Assembly (NCBI GenBank): GCA_038049695.1
Contig: CP142455.1
Coordinates: forward strand, 64,755,501 to 64,819,500
Length of the DNA: 64,000 nucleotides
From: Cinnamomum chago
Lineage: Eukaryota > Streptophyta > Magnoliopsida > Laurales > Lauraceae
Direction of reading: 5' to 3'
The position numbers and the translations under genes are program-made. The notes under the pieces were generated by a model. It was not told the origin of the DNA, searched no databases, and saw only the letters and a list, made by a program, of their open reading frames with translations. Shown piece after piece: positions 31,993-43,237 of this stretch. How positions within the stretch are numbered: the stretch's first letter is position 1; each line of letters starts with the position of its first letter.

Positions 31993-34900
31993 GTCAGAAC
32001 TTTCTCCATGTGCGGATTCGTTTTCCTATTGATTTGGGTGTTGTTTTGGGTTTCTGTTGTTGTTCTTCATTTGAGTTGAGCCGATGAGAGTGTAATGGAG
32101 ATTTGTCGGCCTCATTTGAGGTCTTCTTGTTATTATTTATGGTTTCTGTTATTGATTTGGTTTTGAAGTGTTTGGAGTGAAATTTTTGAGATTTCTGATT
32201 TCACATTTTGAGGTTTCACAAAATTTTTGAGTTTTGTTCTAAAACCCTATCTTCGTTACTCTATAAATCCCACCTCACAGACGCCTTTTTCTTCTCTTCC
32301 CCTTTCATTTCTCCACTCCAGGTTTGCTACGAAACCCTAAAATCTCTCTCTCTCTCTCCCCCTTTCTTCTTCGTTTATCTTCTCATGATTTTGATTTTGA
32401 TTTTTGATTTTGACTTTTCTTTTAGAGATTGTAGATCTTATAAGCAAGACAGCTTCTTTGTTTGGATCTAGTTACAATTCAGACAAACATTTACCTGACC
32501 TTGAGATTGAAATAGCAAGTTAGGAAAATGTTATTTAACAATCTACTGTTATAAGCCTACTTGCCCTGTGATGGATGTTGCAATGTTCACATGCATTACC
32601 TTTTTGCTGTGTACATATGTGCAAAGGAAATGTCATATGTAACTGTTGGGCGTCAAGCTAATCCATGGTATGACTTACGTTGAGTTGTTGAATGTCATAT
32701 GTAACTGTTGAAACTTAGTGTTGCAAATTTTTCTTTTTCATTTTTTTTTTTTAATGAAGAGGTGAGATGGCTCTTACCTGCAACATTCTAGTTGCAACAA
32801 TGAGTACCTTCCAATTGGGGTACTGCATATGTCAATTGTTCCTAGTTACATGTGTTTTGAAAAGTTGTTTTGCCATGATAAGAAAATCCCTATGATCCTA
32901 AGATAAAAGTTTCTCGTGAAAGGTTGGTGAATATTTGTACAGAGATTTCCAAACTCGCATCCAGAGTTATGGGATTGGGCATATCAAATCAGTTAACCCA
33001 CAGGTCAACAAAACAGTGGCAAAAAGGAAGAACCATCACTTGAATACACATGTTGGCACTTTCTCATGATTTCTCAGGCCCTTTAAAATCTGGAACATTA
33101 TCATTACATGAATGCATGCATGTATTCATTCATGTATATATCTCAGTTTTTTGTTTTAATCATCCACATCTTTATTTAAAGTTCTTGCTTTTGGTGTTTC
33201 TACATTTTTTTTTGTTATCTTCTTAGCTTCATCATATTCCCAAAAAGCCAACAGAGGGCATATGCAACCGCACTCTGTCCCAAAACCATAAATCATAAAT
33301 GTTTCGTGGCAATTTCTTCGTTTGCAAGATGAAAAGATTATGATTTCCAATTTACTCGTCCCTCACTCAGAGTGAATGATATGGGGATCTCAGGGACACA
33401 TGGTTGGAATACATTGCTCTTATTTTCTATTTTCAGCTTTTGATTTCATAAGATACTGTTTCTTTTCCATTTATGTGGTTGTTGGATCAAATTGATTGAT
33501 GACATGCAGTTATGGGTGATGATTACCCGTGGATGAAAATAGAACCTGACCATCTTTAGATGTGTAACTTGGGCCTGCTCAAACCAAAAACCCAGATTGC
33601 CTGGTGGTTGTTGGTTTTGCCAGATTTGGTTTCCAATCTTGCTTGGGCCTGAATTGAACACACATTGAATTTTGTTCTGGCTCTGCTTTGTTCATGCATC
33701 TCATCTTTAGAACTATTCTTCCACCATAAAATCTGTCTTACAAATGGAAAGCAAGATTTGTAGTTCTTGCATTGTTCCTTTTTTAGATTCACCTAACCCA
33801 CTCATTGATTCCTGCAGTATCTTCTCTTCCCTTTTCTTATGCCCCTTTTGAATTTCATTCTATACACAGTATACAGGTGAGTAGTCTGTGGAATTGGAGT
33901 CTGTTTTGGTCAAAGAAGCAGGTGTTGTTCAGACCAATTTCAGGTGGGTTTTAGAGAATCCATGGTTTTGGTGGTGCCTTATGATGATATGTTCCGTTCT
34001 TCAAAATGCGGTGGGTTTTTTTGGATTTTTCAGAGAAGACAAGGATATTTTTTTCTTTTCTTTTTTTTTTTTTTTGCACGTTTTGGTTCTTATTTTTTTT
34101 TTTTTGGGTTGGAAATGAGTCGGTAATGATGCATGATTAGAGTTTTAAACAAACTCAGCCATGTTTTCACTGTGTAAATTTAAATTTTACATGAAAAGTG
34201 TGTTGGAAATGAATCAATGATGAATGATGATGAATAGAATCTTAAACTAACTCACACCTGTTGTCACTGTGTGTATATTTGAATTTCATGTGAAAAGTGT
34301 GTAGAAATAATTTATATAAACGGTGGGTTTTATTTTAATCTTTTTGAAGTTGTGATTAGTTAAGAAGAAAGATTGTTGTGACTTTATGTTGGTACGGGAG
34401 AGAATCAGGTTCTGAGTTCTAAAAATGGCTTTTGAGAATGATTTTGGATACTATTCTAAAAATAGTAGTACTGAAGAGGCAAGCAGGGTAGGTATTCACC
34501 TCCCATCAAAGGAGAGATTTTTTTTTTTTTTTATGACCACTTATGTATCTTCCCCTTTGTTACCTTTCAGTCATGGAAAAGGCGTTGACTATATAGTAGG
34601 CGAGTCGAAAGTAGCCAAGCTTGAGCTTTTCTTGAAAAATTAAACAAATCCTCTCGAGCTCAAGCCAACCTTGTCCCAGCATGACCTTGGCTTGAATTAA
34701 GTGAAGCTGCCCATGGAATTACTGAGCTAAAGAGCATGCATATCAAGTTTGTGCTCAAGTTAATGCAACTCAAGCATATTGAATGTAGTGAGATTCTCTC
34801 CATGTGGAGTTCACTCTTGATTACCAAAAACTACTCTGGGGGTTCACTCTTAGTTACAAAAAAACCAAGAGAATGAAAGGGACAAGAGGCATAGATGCAT

Positions 34901-37683
34901 AGATCAAGAATAGAAAAGGTCAGACAAACTGGATCTCAGTAGGTGTAGTTTTTAAGATGGCAAAGTTAAATTAACATCAACAGTAAAAAAAAAAAACAAT
35001 GAAAACAAGATCACTCATATATTTTTTGGTTGATTAGAGACGTCAACACAAGATGGTCCTCTTATGAGGATATGATCATTTACCATTCTAATGTAATCTC
35101 ATTATTCTTCAAAAAATCATGATTGAACTTATCTATCAAGTTGATAATATGATATAACATTCTCCAAAGACATGGTATTTTGCGTATTTATATATTTATG
35201 ATATGCAGACACATAACCAGTTACCAAGCTGAGCTTGAATAGAGTCAAGGTTAGATGGACCTAGATTTTGGTCTGGGCATCTCCTGAGACAACGAGCTGA
35301 ACTGGAAGCTAGCTTGGCTGGTTGGCAGCCCTGATTCTAACTCTATCCCTGATTTTTTTTTTTAATTTTATCTTCTCATATTTCCATATTTTTGTGATCT
35401 GATTTAAATGTGGTGTAGATGATTAGACTCATTATGTTCATACATGAATCTTATATTATGAATGTTTATGTTAGAGGCTGATGAGCAATGGCTTAACAGA
35501 AGCACCTTATATTATGAATGTTTATGTTAGAGGCTGATGAGCACCTCTCATGCCTGATTTCAATATTTCATGTTTTCCACAGATATTAGAAGCTTCCATA
35601 TAATCTTTCTTTTCTCTTAATGTTGCATTGGAAATCTATAAAATTTTCATTCATTCTCAATTTGATTCTGATCAAACCAATATCTTCTCTCAGTACTGAA
35701 AGTATTTAAACATGCTGTGAGATTGACAATGGTCTAATTCTTTTACATTGTACAAGTTTAATATTAATACCATTCACATTGTAAGGCCTTAGGCCTCAGT
35801 TAAAAGACTTGGCTTGTTCTACTATCCACCTTTTTTTCTGTTTAATCATTGTGCATCGGAATCCAAGAATTGTTGTGCACACACTGCATCTGTGTAGACG
35901 AAAATTATGAGTAGAATTAGAAACAATGAGGATTCACCTTGGCACTGTTTTGATGAAAATTTTTTAGTTCAGGAGTTTTTTTTTTTTTCTAGTCCTTGTA
36001 ACTCTGTTTTCATGTGTGAATTGAGAAATCTCAGTCTTTCCTGTGTACTTTCCTTTGCAAGCACAGCCCATCAAGGCACTTCACTTTATTGGTAAAAAGG
36101 AAAAGGCAAAAGCCACAGCACTCTTTGCTTTTCCACCCAAAATACCATTGAACACACACATCCCCCTTTCCCTTTGATCGCTTGTCCAAATGGAGCGATG
36201 ATTCCCATGCACAACTTTATAATATAAATCTTAGATTATAGGCCCTCCATTGTAAATTCCAAGGCATGCCTTGAATGATGTATGTTTCTAGCAATTAAAA
36301 TATCTAGCAAATGATCTCTTTGTAATATTGTTAATCCCCAAGAAGCTGCTCCTAGGAACTATCCCCACTGTATGCTTCTATACCTTGTCTTCCTTTAGTA
36401 ACATGACAAATGCCAGAGTGTAGGATTCCTTTACAATGAGGGTAAAGGAAAGAAGAAACAAAAAAAAAAAAAAAAATTGTAATGTATGGTTTTGTACAGG
36501 TGTATGGGTATAGGATATATAGAAAGCTGTCATAGTATTAAACTAATATTGTGAGATTTGTAGTATTGGTTGTTCCGAAATTGTTTTAGTGAATTTGATG
36601 ATTGTGGCAAGTCCAAAGGATGATCATCTTTTCCCTCATATGGCTTTCTCAAGTATGAAATTGTTTTCTATAGAAATGTTGTTTGAATCACCTTCCCAAC
36701 TAACCATGCCCAGTAGTGTGCTTTTGAACAGCCTAGCCCTCCCTGTTTGCTTCTTTCAATTTTGGTAACTAGATTGAAGCAGTGTAACTTGAACTAGATT
36801 TAGGAAAAGTGTTCGCAGCAAACTATGAAAAATGTTTTCCATGGAAAAGCTTCTACTTTTCATTTTTGTTTCTACAAAAAAAAAAAAAAAAAAAAAAAGT
36901 TATGCAAAAGTGCCCTCTGTGTTTGCTTCTTTTAATTGGAAATTAGATTGAAGCATCACACCACAAGTACCCAAAAAGGAGTGGGGCAAAAAGCACGAAA
37001 CTGGACTTCACTGCTCATTTCATTTTCCAAAAGCAGTATTTTATTTTATTGGTTTCTTTGGTGTGTGTGTGTGTTGCTGACAGTACGTCAAAATTGGCTA
37101 TTAACCACACAAACCAGCCGGGCGCCTGAGATCACGTCATTCATGTCCGATGAGGTATATAAACTTTGGTTGTTTGTTCATTTTAGTCAATTTATTGTAT
37201 TGTGGTTACGTCACTCTTTAAATGTTATGTGTTTGAAAGGCGATGGTTTCCGGCGATTGGTAGTTCGAAGGATTATACATTGAAGCAATACCTTATATTT
37301 TCAGAGAAGTTGCAGACAAAAGCAATGGTTAGGTTTGTGATTCTGTACTGATTACTAAGAGGTTTCTTATGATTCTCATTTTCGCATTTTGGATTCCTTT
37401 TAAAATAAGTTTAATGAGAAATTGCGATTTTGTTTATTAGATGCAGGGGAAATGAATTTATATTAATGAAAGGAGCATTTGATTTCTTTCGCTTAATTGG
37501 CTGGTCTCCACTGTAGGTATGAAATTCCAAGAAGGAAATTTCACCACTTAATTTATGCTAGATTTCAGGTTCAAGCTCAGTTTTAACAGAGCTTGAAACT
37601 GAAAAGTAGGCTTTCAATACAAGTAACAGATATCTCTGTTCTCCCTCAGGTGAATCTGAATCTAGTGCTTGATTCCATTACAG
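31993..37683 (+). other. CACTA interior, intron-like, without a recognised product
   Basis: AT-rich with T runs and A runs, and plant 5'-leader words ('aaaccctaaaatctctctct' at 32331). A possible start MAFENDFGYYSKNSSTEEAS at 34425 is followed by a stretch without a known domain. The look is of several introns and unidentified exons from captured genes. I cannot name the source. Confidence 0.45.
35450..35543 (+). repeat. Tandem duplication, period 56 bp
   Basis: 'cttatattatgaatgtttat' plus 'gttagaggctgatgagca' occurs at 35450-35487 and 35506-35543. Confidence 0.95.
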
Positions 37684-37773
37684 GTCATGTGGTCGACGTT
37701 TGTTCCCTTTATTCCCAACAGCATTTTGCCTGGGCTCCTCGCATTCATTGCAGCAGTGGCTGCTGTTGTTATG
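37684..37773 (+). pseudogene. Captured exon, hydrophobic, source unknown
   Basis: A 90-base exon bounded by 'attacag' and 'gtaagc', exactly 30 codons. It encodes VMWSTFVPFIPNSILPGLLA then FIAAVAAVVM, a likely membrane helix. I do not recognise the family. It lies upstream of the topoisomerase fragment in the same orientation. Confidence 0.5.
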
Positions 37774-38381
37774 GTAAGCCTTTTTGTTTTTATATTTTTA
37801 TTGCTTTTTATGTTGATTGCTCTCATTAGTAGGATGCTTCTTCTATATGTTTAACAAATGCTAAAGGATGACATGCCTTTGTGGATTGGAGTTTGTTCTG
37901 CTTCTTGTTTGATGTGTTTGTACCATTCCCAGATCTGAATCTTGAAGATGAACCTTTCCAGCCCAAATCAGGTGAGGCAGAGTTCTCAAGTAGAAATTAG
38001 TTTGCCGGAACTTGCGTTTTGGAGAAAATACTGGCACTCTACTTTGTTTGGGTAGACAGAGAGAAGTATGGCTGATAAATTTTTTTGAATTGACTACATT
38101 TATATTAGATGAAAGTGGAAAAGAAGAAAGTCAATTGTTTTTCTTTCTGGATTCAATCTGCAATTTTCTCAACTGCTACATCATGCTGTATGTTGACCAA
38201 TTATCACTGTGGATGGTTGGCAACTAAATGCTGAGCAGAACTGCTTTTCATATGTGACAATACTGTTGGAATTATGAATTGCTGTTAGTGCTGCAAATCC
38301 ATAGTAACCTGCTGGAAAAGCAGACCCACATCTGGATGTTGTCAGTAAGCAGCATCCACTGTTGGTCTTAGGAAACCATAG

Positions 38382-38572
38382 GCGTGATGTTTGCAGTGAT
38401 GAAAGAAACGGAATATGCAACAAAGCAGAAATTTATTGACAACTTCATGAATGACTGGAAAGTGCTACTTGGCCGAAACCATGTGATTAAGAAATTTGAG
38501 CTCTGTGATTTTACCCCAATCTATGATTGGCATGAGAGGGAGAAGGAAAAGAAAAAGCAAATGAGCACCGAG
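38382..38572 (+). pseudogene. Captured exon of plant DNA topoisomerase I (core N-terminal part)
   Basis: The frame encodes MMFAVMKETEYATKQKFIDN, FMNDWKVLLGRNHVIKKFEL and CDFTPIYDWHEREKEKKKQM, the well conserved start of the eukaryotic type IB topoisomerase core. The borders are 'ccatag|gcgtg' and 'accgag|gtaaat', so intron positions were kept, meaning genomic rather than cDNA capture. The catalytic domain with the active tyrosine is absent, so no enzyme can be made. In the source gene the protein relaxes supercoils in the nucleus. Confidence 0.88.
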
Positions 38573-39001
38573 GTAAATCAAGGTTTCCTTTAATTGATTT
38601 TAGATTAGAGTAAAACAGGGAGTTGTACAGTGTAACTTGATACATATGGAACTGGTGTATGTGAACAATGAACATTAGTTTAATGATATTGACTTGTTTT
38701 ATGTCTTGGTGAAAAATAGATGTTTGTCTATGATACCTGGATACTTCAAAATTGGGAACGTATCCATATCATGTTGTCTCCTTGTTTTGTATCATTGGTT
38801 TCTTTGGCTGCCCAATCTGTGGACTTATTGCTGGCCTGGCTTGTGGGTATTTGCACTGGAACAAAATATATTCCAGTTGTGCCCTCTAGGGAAGCTTGCA
38901 TCAACAAACCAGGCCCTCATTCATTTATATTTATATTTTTTATTTTTCATTTTAACTCCCTTTTAAGCTCTATATTATGCTTTTATAATTCATAAAATGT
39001 A

Positions 39002-39191
39002 GAGAAGGAAGTAAAAAAAGAAGCAAAGATGGATCATGATGATGATCACATACCAATTTCCCAGAGAGTGAAAAAATCGGTTTCATCAGACAATCGATCC
39101 TTATCAAAGAAACCAACAAAGGTTGTCACCTCCCAATTGAAGAAAACAAACAAGAAATCAAAAAAGATTATAAAAGCTTCTAAATACTCAA
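39002..39191 (+). pseudogene. Captured N-terminal exon of DNA topoisomerase I, out of order
   Basis: It encodes EKEVKKEAKMDHDDDHIPIS, QRVKKSVSSDNRSLSKKPTK and KTNKKSKKIIKASKYSK. This is the lysine-rich, low-complexity N-terminal region of plant topoisomerase I. In the real gene it precedes the core exon, but here it lies 430 bp after it. It is followed by a duplicated 'aaggttttgggtttg'. The order shows rearrangement after or during capture. Confidence 0.75.
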
Positions 39192-39840
39192 AGTTGTTGA
39201 AGGTTTTGGGTTTGTATAAACCTTTGAAGGTTTTGGGTTTGAAGATTATATAAAGCTTTGTATGTGTTTCTGTTTAGTTTTGGGTTTTGATTGGAAGAAT
39301 CGAGGTATATGCGAGTTGTTTTATGATTTGTTCTTTTTTTTTATTTATTTATATAGAGCTTTACTATTGATTCTGTTTGTGTGTAAGCTAATTTATATTG
39401 ACTGAGTAGATGAAAAAGGCTTGGTATGCATTGATTCAGTTAGATGGTTACTGATTCAATCTGGCTGGTCTTCTTCTGTTTAAGTTTGTTATAAATTAGC
39501 TAATTCATATGTATTGAGAACTGGATTTGCAGTCGGAGATCTCTTTCTTGTATTTTGTCTCAATGGTCTATCTGCAGGCCAAACTTTGATGTCTAGGAGA
39601 TATCTGTTCTGGAAGGTTTTGAGGCTTGCTCATCCATGGATGGTTTCTGTTTGATCAACATTCTGGATGCCCAAATCATGAATTACTTGTATAGTGCATC
39701 ACATTAAGATACTGTACATATTGAAATACATCAATACACTAATTCCACTTTAATGGAATGTCTCTTGCTTAAATTGGCAGAGATACTCTGCTTGTACATT
39801 TTCCTGTTTTACTGAGTCTCTTTTGTTCTTTTCTAAACAG

Positions 39841-39932
39841 AAATTTGCTGTTAGACGAAGGGGGACGCCTGAAAATTGGTGAATATTGGATTCAAATGCT
39901 TTATGAACAAATTGACCCTTTCCAAGATTACT
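39841..39932 (+). pseudogene. Captured exon of an ILK-like protein kinase
   Basis: Between 'ctaaacag' and 'gtatgt', the exon encodes NLLLDEGGRLKIGEYWIQML then YEQIDPFQDY. NLLLDEGGxLKIGEYW is the catalytic-loop and activation-start region of plant integrin-linked-kinase-like (ankyrin) kinases, where the usual DFG is GEY. Only this subdomain is present. The donor phase matches the next exon at 40074. Confidence 0.75.
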
Positions 39933-40073
39933 GTATGTCATCTTATCAGTTAACTGCATGTAATTCTTTCATGAATAGTCAACTGCTTTGAGTTATGACC
40001 TATGTCATTGTCTTTTTTCATTTATTATTTGAGAAAATGGATCTTCAGGTGAGTAATTATCTTGTTTTTACAG

Positions 40074-40297
40074 GTCAAAGAAATGATGAGGCTGCTATCA
40101 TGGCCAATGCTCTTTACGAGGAGGATAATCTGAATAACAGATTTAAGCCAATTCAGGATCTCAGAACAGATGCAATCTTTTCGGTTGATGACGTAGTTGT
40201 TCTTTGCCCTACTTTGGATTTTGCTTTTACTGTATGGCAAAGTGCTTCAGACACAATGGTGGGTTTTGTTCCACGCATGCATTGGTTGGATGAAGAG
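40074..40297 (+). pseudogene. Chimeric captured exon: kinase segment joined to GT64 glycosyltransferase
   Basis: Spliced from 39932, the frame reads CQRNDEA, which continues the ILK-like kinase. It then becomes NLNNRFKPIQDLRTDAIFSV and FAFTVWQSASDTMVGFVPRM then HWLDEE. The second part is the EXTL2/GT64 domain of plant exostosin-like glycosyltransferases. The family DxD metal-binding motif is present only as VDDVVVL, one residue short of the usual DDD-type stretch. The exon ends at 'gaagag|gtgagc'. The donor glycosyltransferase acts in the Golgi; here only about 55 of its residues remain. The exact junction within the exon (about 40095-40125) is inferred. Confidence 0.8.
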
Positions 40298-41149
40298 GTG
40301 AGCTATTTAACATAGGTCACTATGCTGTCAAGTTATTATCACAAAAAAACTTGCATGTTGAAAGTGGTATTTGCTGCAGTTTGTTATGAAACATGTAGAT
40401 TATTTTGTTCACAGTCACATGTTTGTTCACTGCAGTTTAGAATGATTTCCAAAGACTCAAAGCTGCATCATGTTCATGTATTAATACTTTTCTTGCTTCT
40501 ATATAAATATAGGTATATTTGCTGTATGCTATGCTTCAATTGATTCATCTTTAGAAATTGTGTCTATGCATTCACATTAATATTAGGCTGCGCGTACACA
40601 CTCTATTACTGTTGGATTACTTAGTTGTAGCTGATCAACATTTGGACTAAAGACCACCGATTGTCTGTTGACTGTGCAGATCTAAATTCTTTTGAGATGT
40701 GGAAATTTGAGATGATTTGATGTGGGTTGACAAGGCGTCAAGGCCCATTGGGCTCAATCCACAGGCTCAACATGACCAACCACTTAATTAGGAGTTTTGA
40801 TATAAGCAGGAGTCTTTAAATTTCCAATTTTTATACTTATCTTTTAATATTTATTGTTCTTTTTCTATTCAGGTTTGAGAGCATCTGATATACCACGGCA
40901 TCCGGCACAGAAATTTTTTATTTTCCCTGTAATTGTAATGGATATATTTTATTGAAACTTTTGTAATGTTTTGAATACAATTAATATAAGACTTTCTTTT
41001 TTTATTTGTAATTTTAATTGATGGTAGTAGTTGTATATATTTAGGCTTTGTTATTTGTAATTTTAATTGATGGCAGTAGTTGTATATACTCAGGTACAGG
41101 TATAAAAACAAGGAAAAAATTTCAGAAAATACGGAAAAAAATTTTTTGA

Positions 41150-41577
41150 AAAAATAAAGCTTTAGCGGCCGCCAGTGGCGGTCGCTAAAAGTACTATTAG
41201 CCGTCGCTAATAGTTTCAAAAATTTTAAAAAATAATAAAAATTCAAAAAAAAATAATGTATTAGCGACCGCCAGATGAGTATTAGCGACCGCTCTGGCGG
41301 TCGCTAATACTAAAAAAAAATAAAAAAATAAAAAAAATTCAAAAAAATGAGGCATTAGCGACCGCCATATGGAGTATTAGCGACCGCCATGGCGGCCGCT
41401 AAAAGTCCAATTTTTTTTTTTAAATTTATTTGCGACCGCCATGTAGCGGTCGCTAATACCTTTAGCGACGAGCTTTTCGCGGCCGCCGCGTGGCGGTCGC
41501 TAAAGAGTATTAGCGACCGCCAATTTACTTTTAGCGACGGCAAGTGGCGGCCGCTAAAAGTCAATTTTCTAGTAGTG
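41150..41577. repeat. Right subterminal repeats of the CACTA element
   Basis: At least ten copies, in both orientations, of TTAGCGACCGCC or GGCGGTCGCTAA, separated by A-rich spacers. They match the left end. Confidence 0.9.
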
Positions 41578-41580
41578 TTT

Positions 41581-42547
41581 GTAACTAATCTAGAGAGAGT
41601 GTGTGTATTTGAAAATCATTAATGAAGATTTGGAGCTCTTTCTTGATGTTTAGTGGCTAAGGCTCTTGGATTAGGCTCTCCTTTTGAAGCTAAGTAATGT
41701 GATTAGTTCAATTATATGCATGTTTTAGTTCAAATTCCTTACTTTTGCCTTCATTGATTAATAGATCTTAGATCTAATTGCACTAATCCCTCTCATTTTT
41801 CATGCTCTATCTCTACACTTGATGCTTGGATAATCTCAATTGATGCTTTGTAGTTGGATTAAGTTCTCTCACATAGCATGCTCTAAAGCCCTTATCTTTG
41901 ATCTTTTGTAGCTTGATTTTGATGATTAATTGTTAGGGTAGTTAGGTTATGATTTAGAATCTTGGCCTTTTGTTTTCTTTACTTTGATCTTCATTGTTAT
42001 ATCATCCAACCCAATTAGGCAAGAGATTGCTAATTGGATTGTAGATTTGGGAGTTGAATTAGAACATGCATTGGTTGAATTAAATTCATACTTAGTGGAT
42101 TTTGGATTGCCTAACCTCTTCTTTTTATTGTTGTTAACTTAAATCCTTGTTTTATTTGTTATTTTCACTTTTAGATTCTTACATCCACATTTCAAATCAC
42201 TTGTTTTAAAACCCTACACATTTCACACCACATCTTCATATAAATCTTCCATTTCCACCACCATTCATCCATCCACTAGTTTAGTGTAGTTTGTTAGATT
42301 AGCTTAGATTTTGTTAATTTCATACCTTAGATTGTTAATTAGTTGTTTACATTGCATAGTTTATTAGTTTTAATTATTCGCTTCATTTGTCTATATTAGC
42401 TATATCTTAGTTCAATTCTACATTTATTGGATTCATTGCTTGTTCCATCCTCTCCTCGTGGGATCGATAATCCGGACTCTTTAGTCCTTTACTACTTGAT
42501 GACACCGTAGTCTTGCGGTTAAGCGTTACACATCTAAGTGTCGATCA
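41581..42547 (+). repeat. 3' LTR of the Athila-like element, right half
   Basis: 967 bp matching 23668-24634 with one difference noted. It begins 'gtaactaatctagag' after the CACTA target duplication and ends GTGTCGATCA before ATGCA. Confidence 0.95.
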
Positions 42548-42552
42548 ATGCA

Positions 42553-43237
42553 ATTATAAGTTGGGCCAAAAAGTACTCTCTTAAGCAACTGAGTATCCGA
42601 TTCTCCGAATATCCGGAAATTCCGTTCCATAAATGATTCTGCTCCGGCATCCAATTTTAGGTTCGTTTTGATAAATGAGCTTGGTTCTAGGTCTATATAG
42701 ATCCTAACCCATGGACCCGAGATCCGACATATGAGTTTTTAATTTTGCAAACTATATATCAAAGTCAACTTTTTTTTTATATATATATTTTTATTTTTAA
42801 TCCTAGGGGTAGTAGATTCGGTGCACTATTATAAGTTGAATGATATGCTCATTTAAAAAAAAAAAAATTAAACTGATTTTGGAACTAAATTTTGGTCCTC
42901 TAGTTTGAGCCAGATCTGGAACCAACAAAATAGGTTCAGAGTCAGATCAAGGATCAGAACCAAAATTGTTATTTAGAAACGGTTATGGGTTTGGTCCAGC
43001 ATCGTACTGACTCAAAACCGTCCAGATTGCAACCCTAATATCCACCGCTTGTAGTTACAGGAGAGTCTGAATCCTACATATTGTGCACCACCTATGATAT
43101 TTAATCTGTTCTAAATCATTGCCTACCTTACATCTACGAAATTTGTTTAAAATCAGTCACGTTGAGTCGTTGACTATCCTCATTTACAGACTCTTCTAAA
43201 TCCATCTTGTGAGCCACCTATGATGTTTAAGCTAATC
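42553..43237. other. Intergenic stretch between nested blocks
   Basis: No supported gene. It continues the pre-insertion sequence that ends at 22848. AT-rich with a poly-T/TA patch at 42771-42797. Confidence 0.55.

Larger units (their letters stand above)
31558..41577 (+). mobile_element. Pack-CACTA transposon, 10.0 kb, carrying host gene fragments
   Basis: The terminal inverted repeats are CACTACTAGAAAA (31558) and TTTTCTAGTAGTG (ending 41577). The 3-bp target duplication TTT is on both sides, and the uninterrupted site is seen in the 5' LTR at 23665-23667. GC-rich subterminal repeats based on TTAGCGACCGCC line both ends. No TNPA or TNPD frame was recognised, so it is non-autonomous. The interior holds spliced fragments of topoisomerase I, an ILK-like kinase and a GT64 glycosyltransferase, all on the plus strand with GT-AG borders. 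These were acquired from host genes. Confidence 0.95.
22849..42547 (+). mobile_element. Young Athila-like Ty3/Gypsy element with gag-protease only; 3' LTR split by CACTA
   Basis: The target duplication ATGCA lies at 22844-22848 and 42548-42552. The LTRs begin TGATGAGTGTTAAAT and end GTGTCGATCA. The 5' LTR is 1786 bp, and the two halves of the 3' LTR add up to 1786 bp. I found two differences between them (23226 G against 31116 A; 24552 T against 42465 C). The primer site matches tRNA-Asp, which is usual for Athila/Tat. The interior keeps gag and protease and then jumps to the end of integrase. The element therefore needed RT and integrase supplied by a relative. Confidence 0.95.

Noticed and set aside
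31674..32009. 111-codon minus-strand ORF rich in R and E
   Set aside because: It is the reverse reading of the CT microsatellite and leader; no domain.
32331..32345. Telomere-like AAACCCTAAA
   Set aside because: Single copy in a CT-rich leader; telo-box-like words are common in plant 5' leaders.
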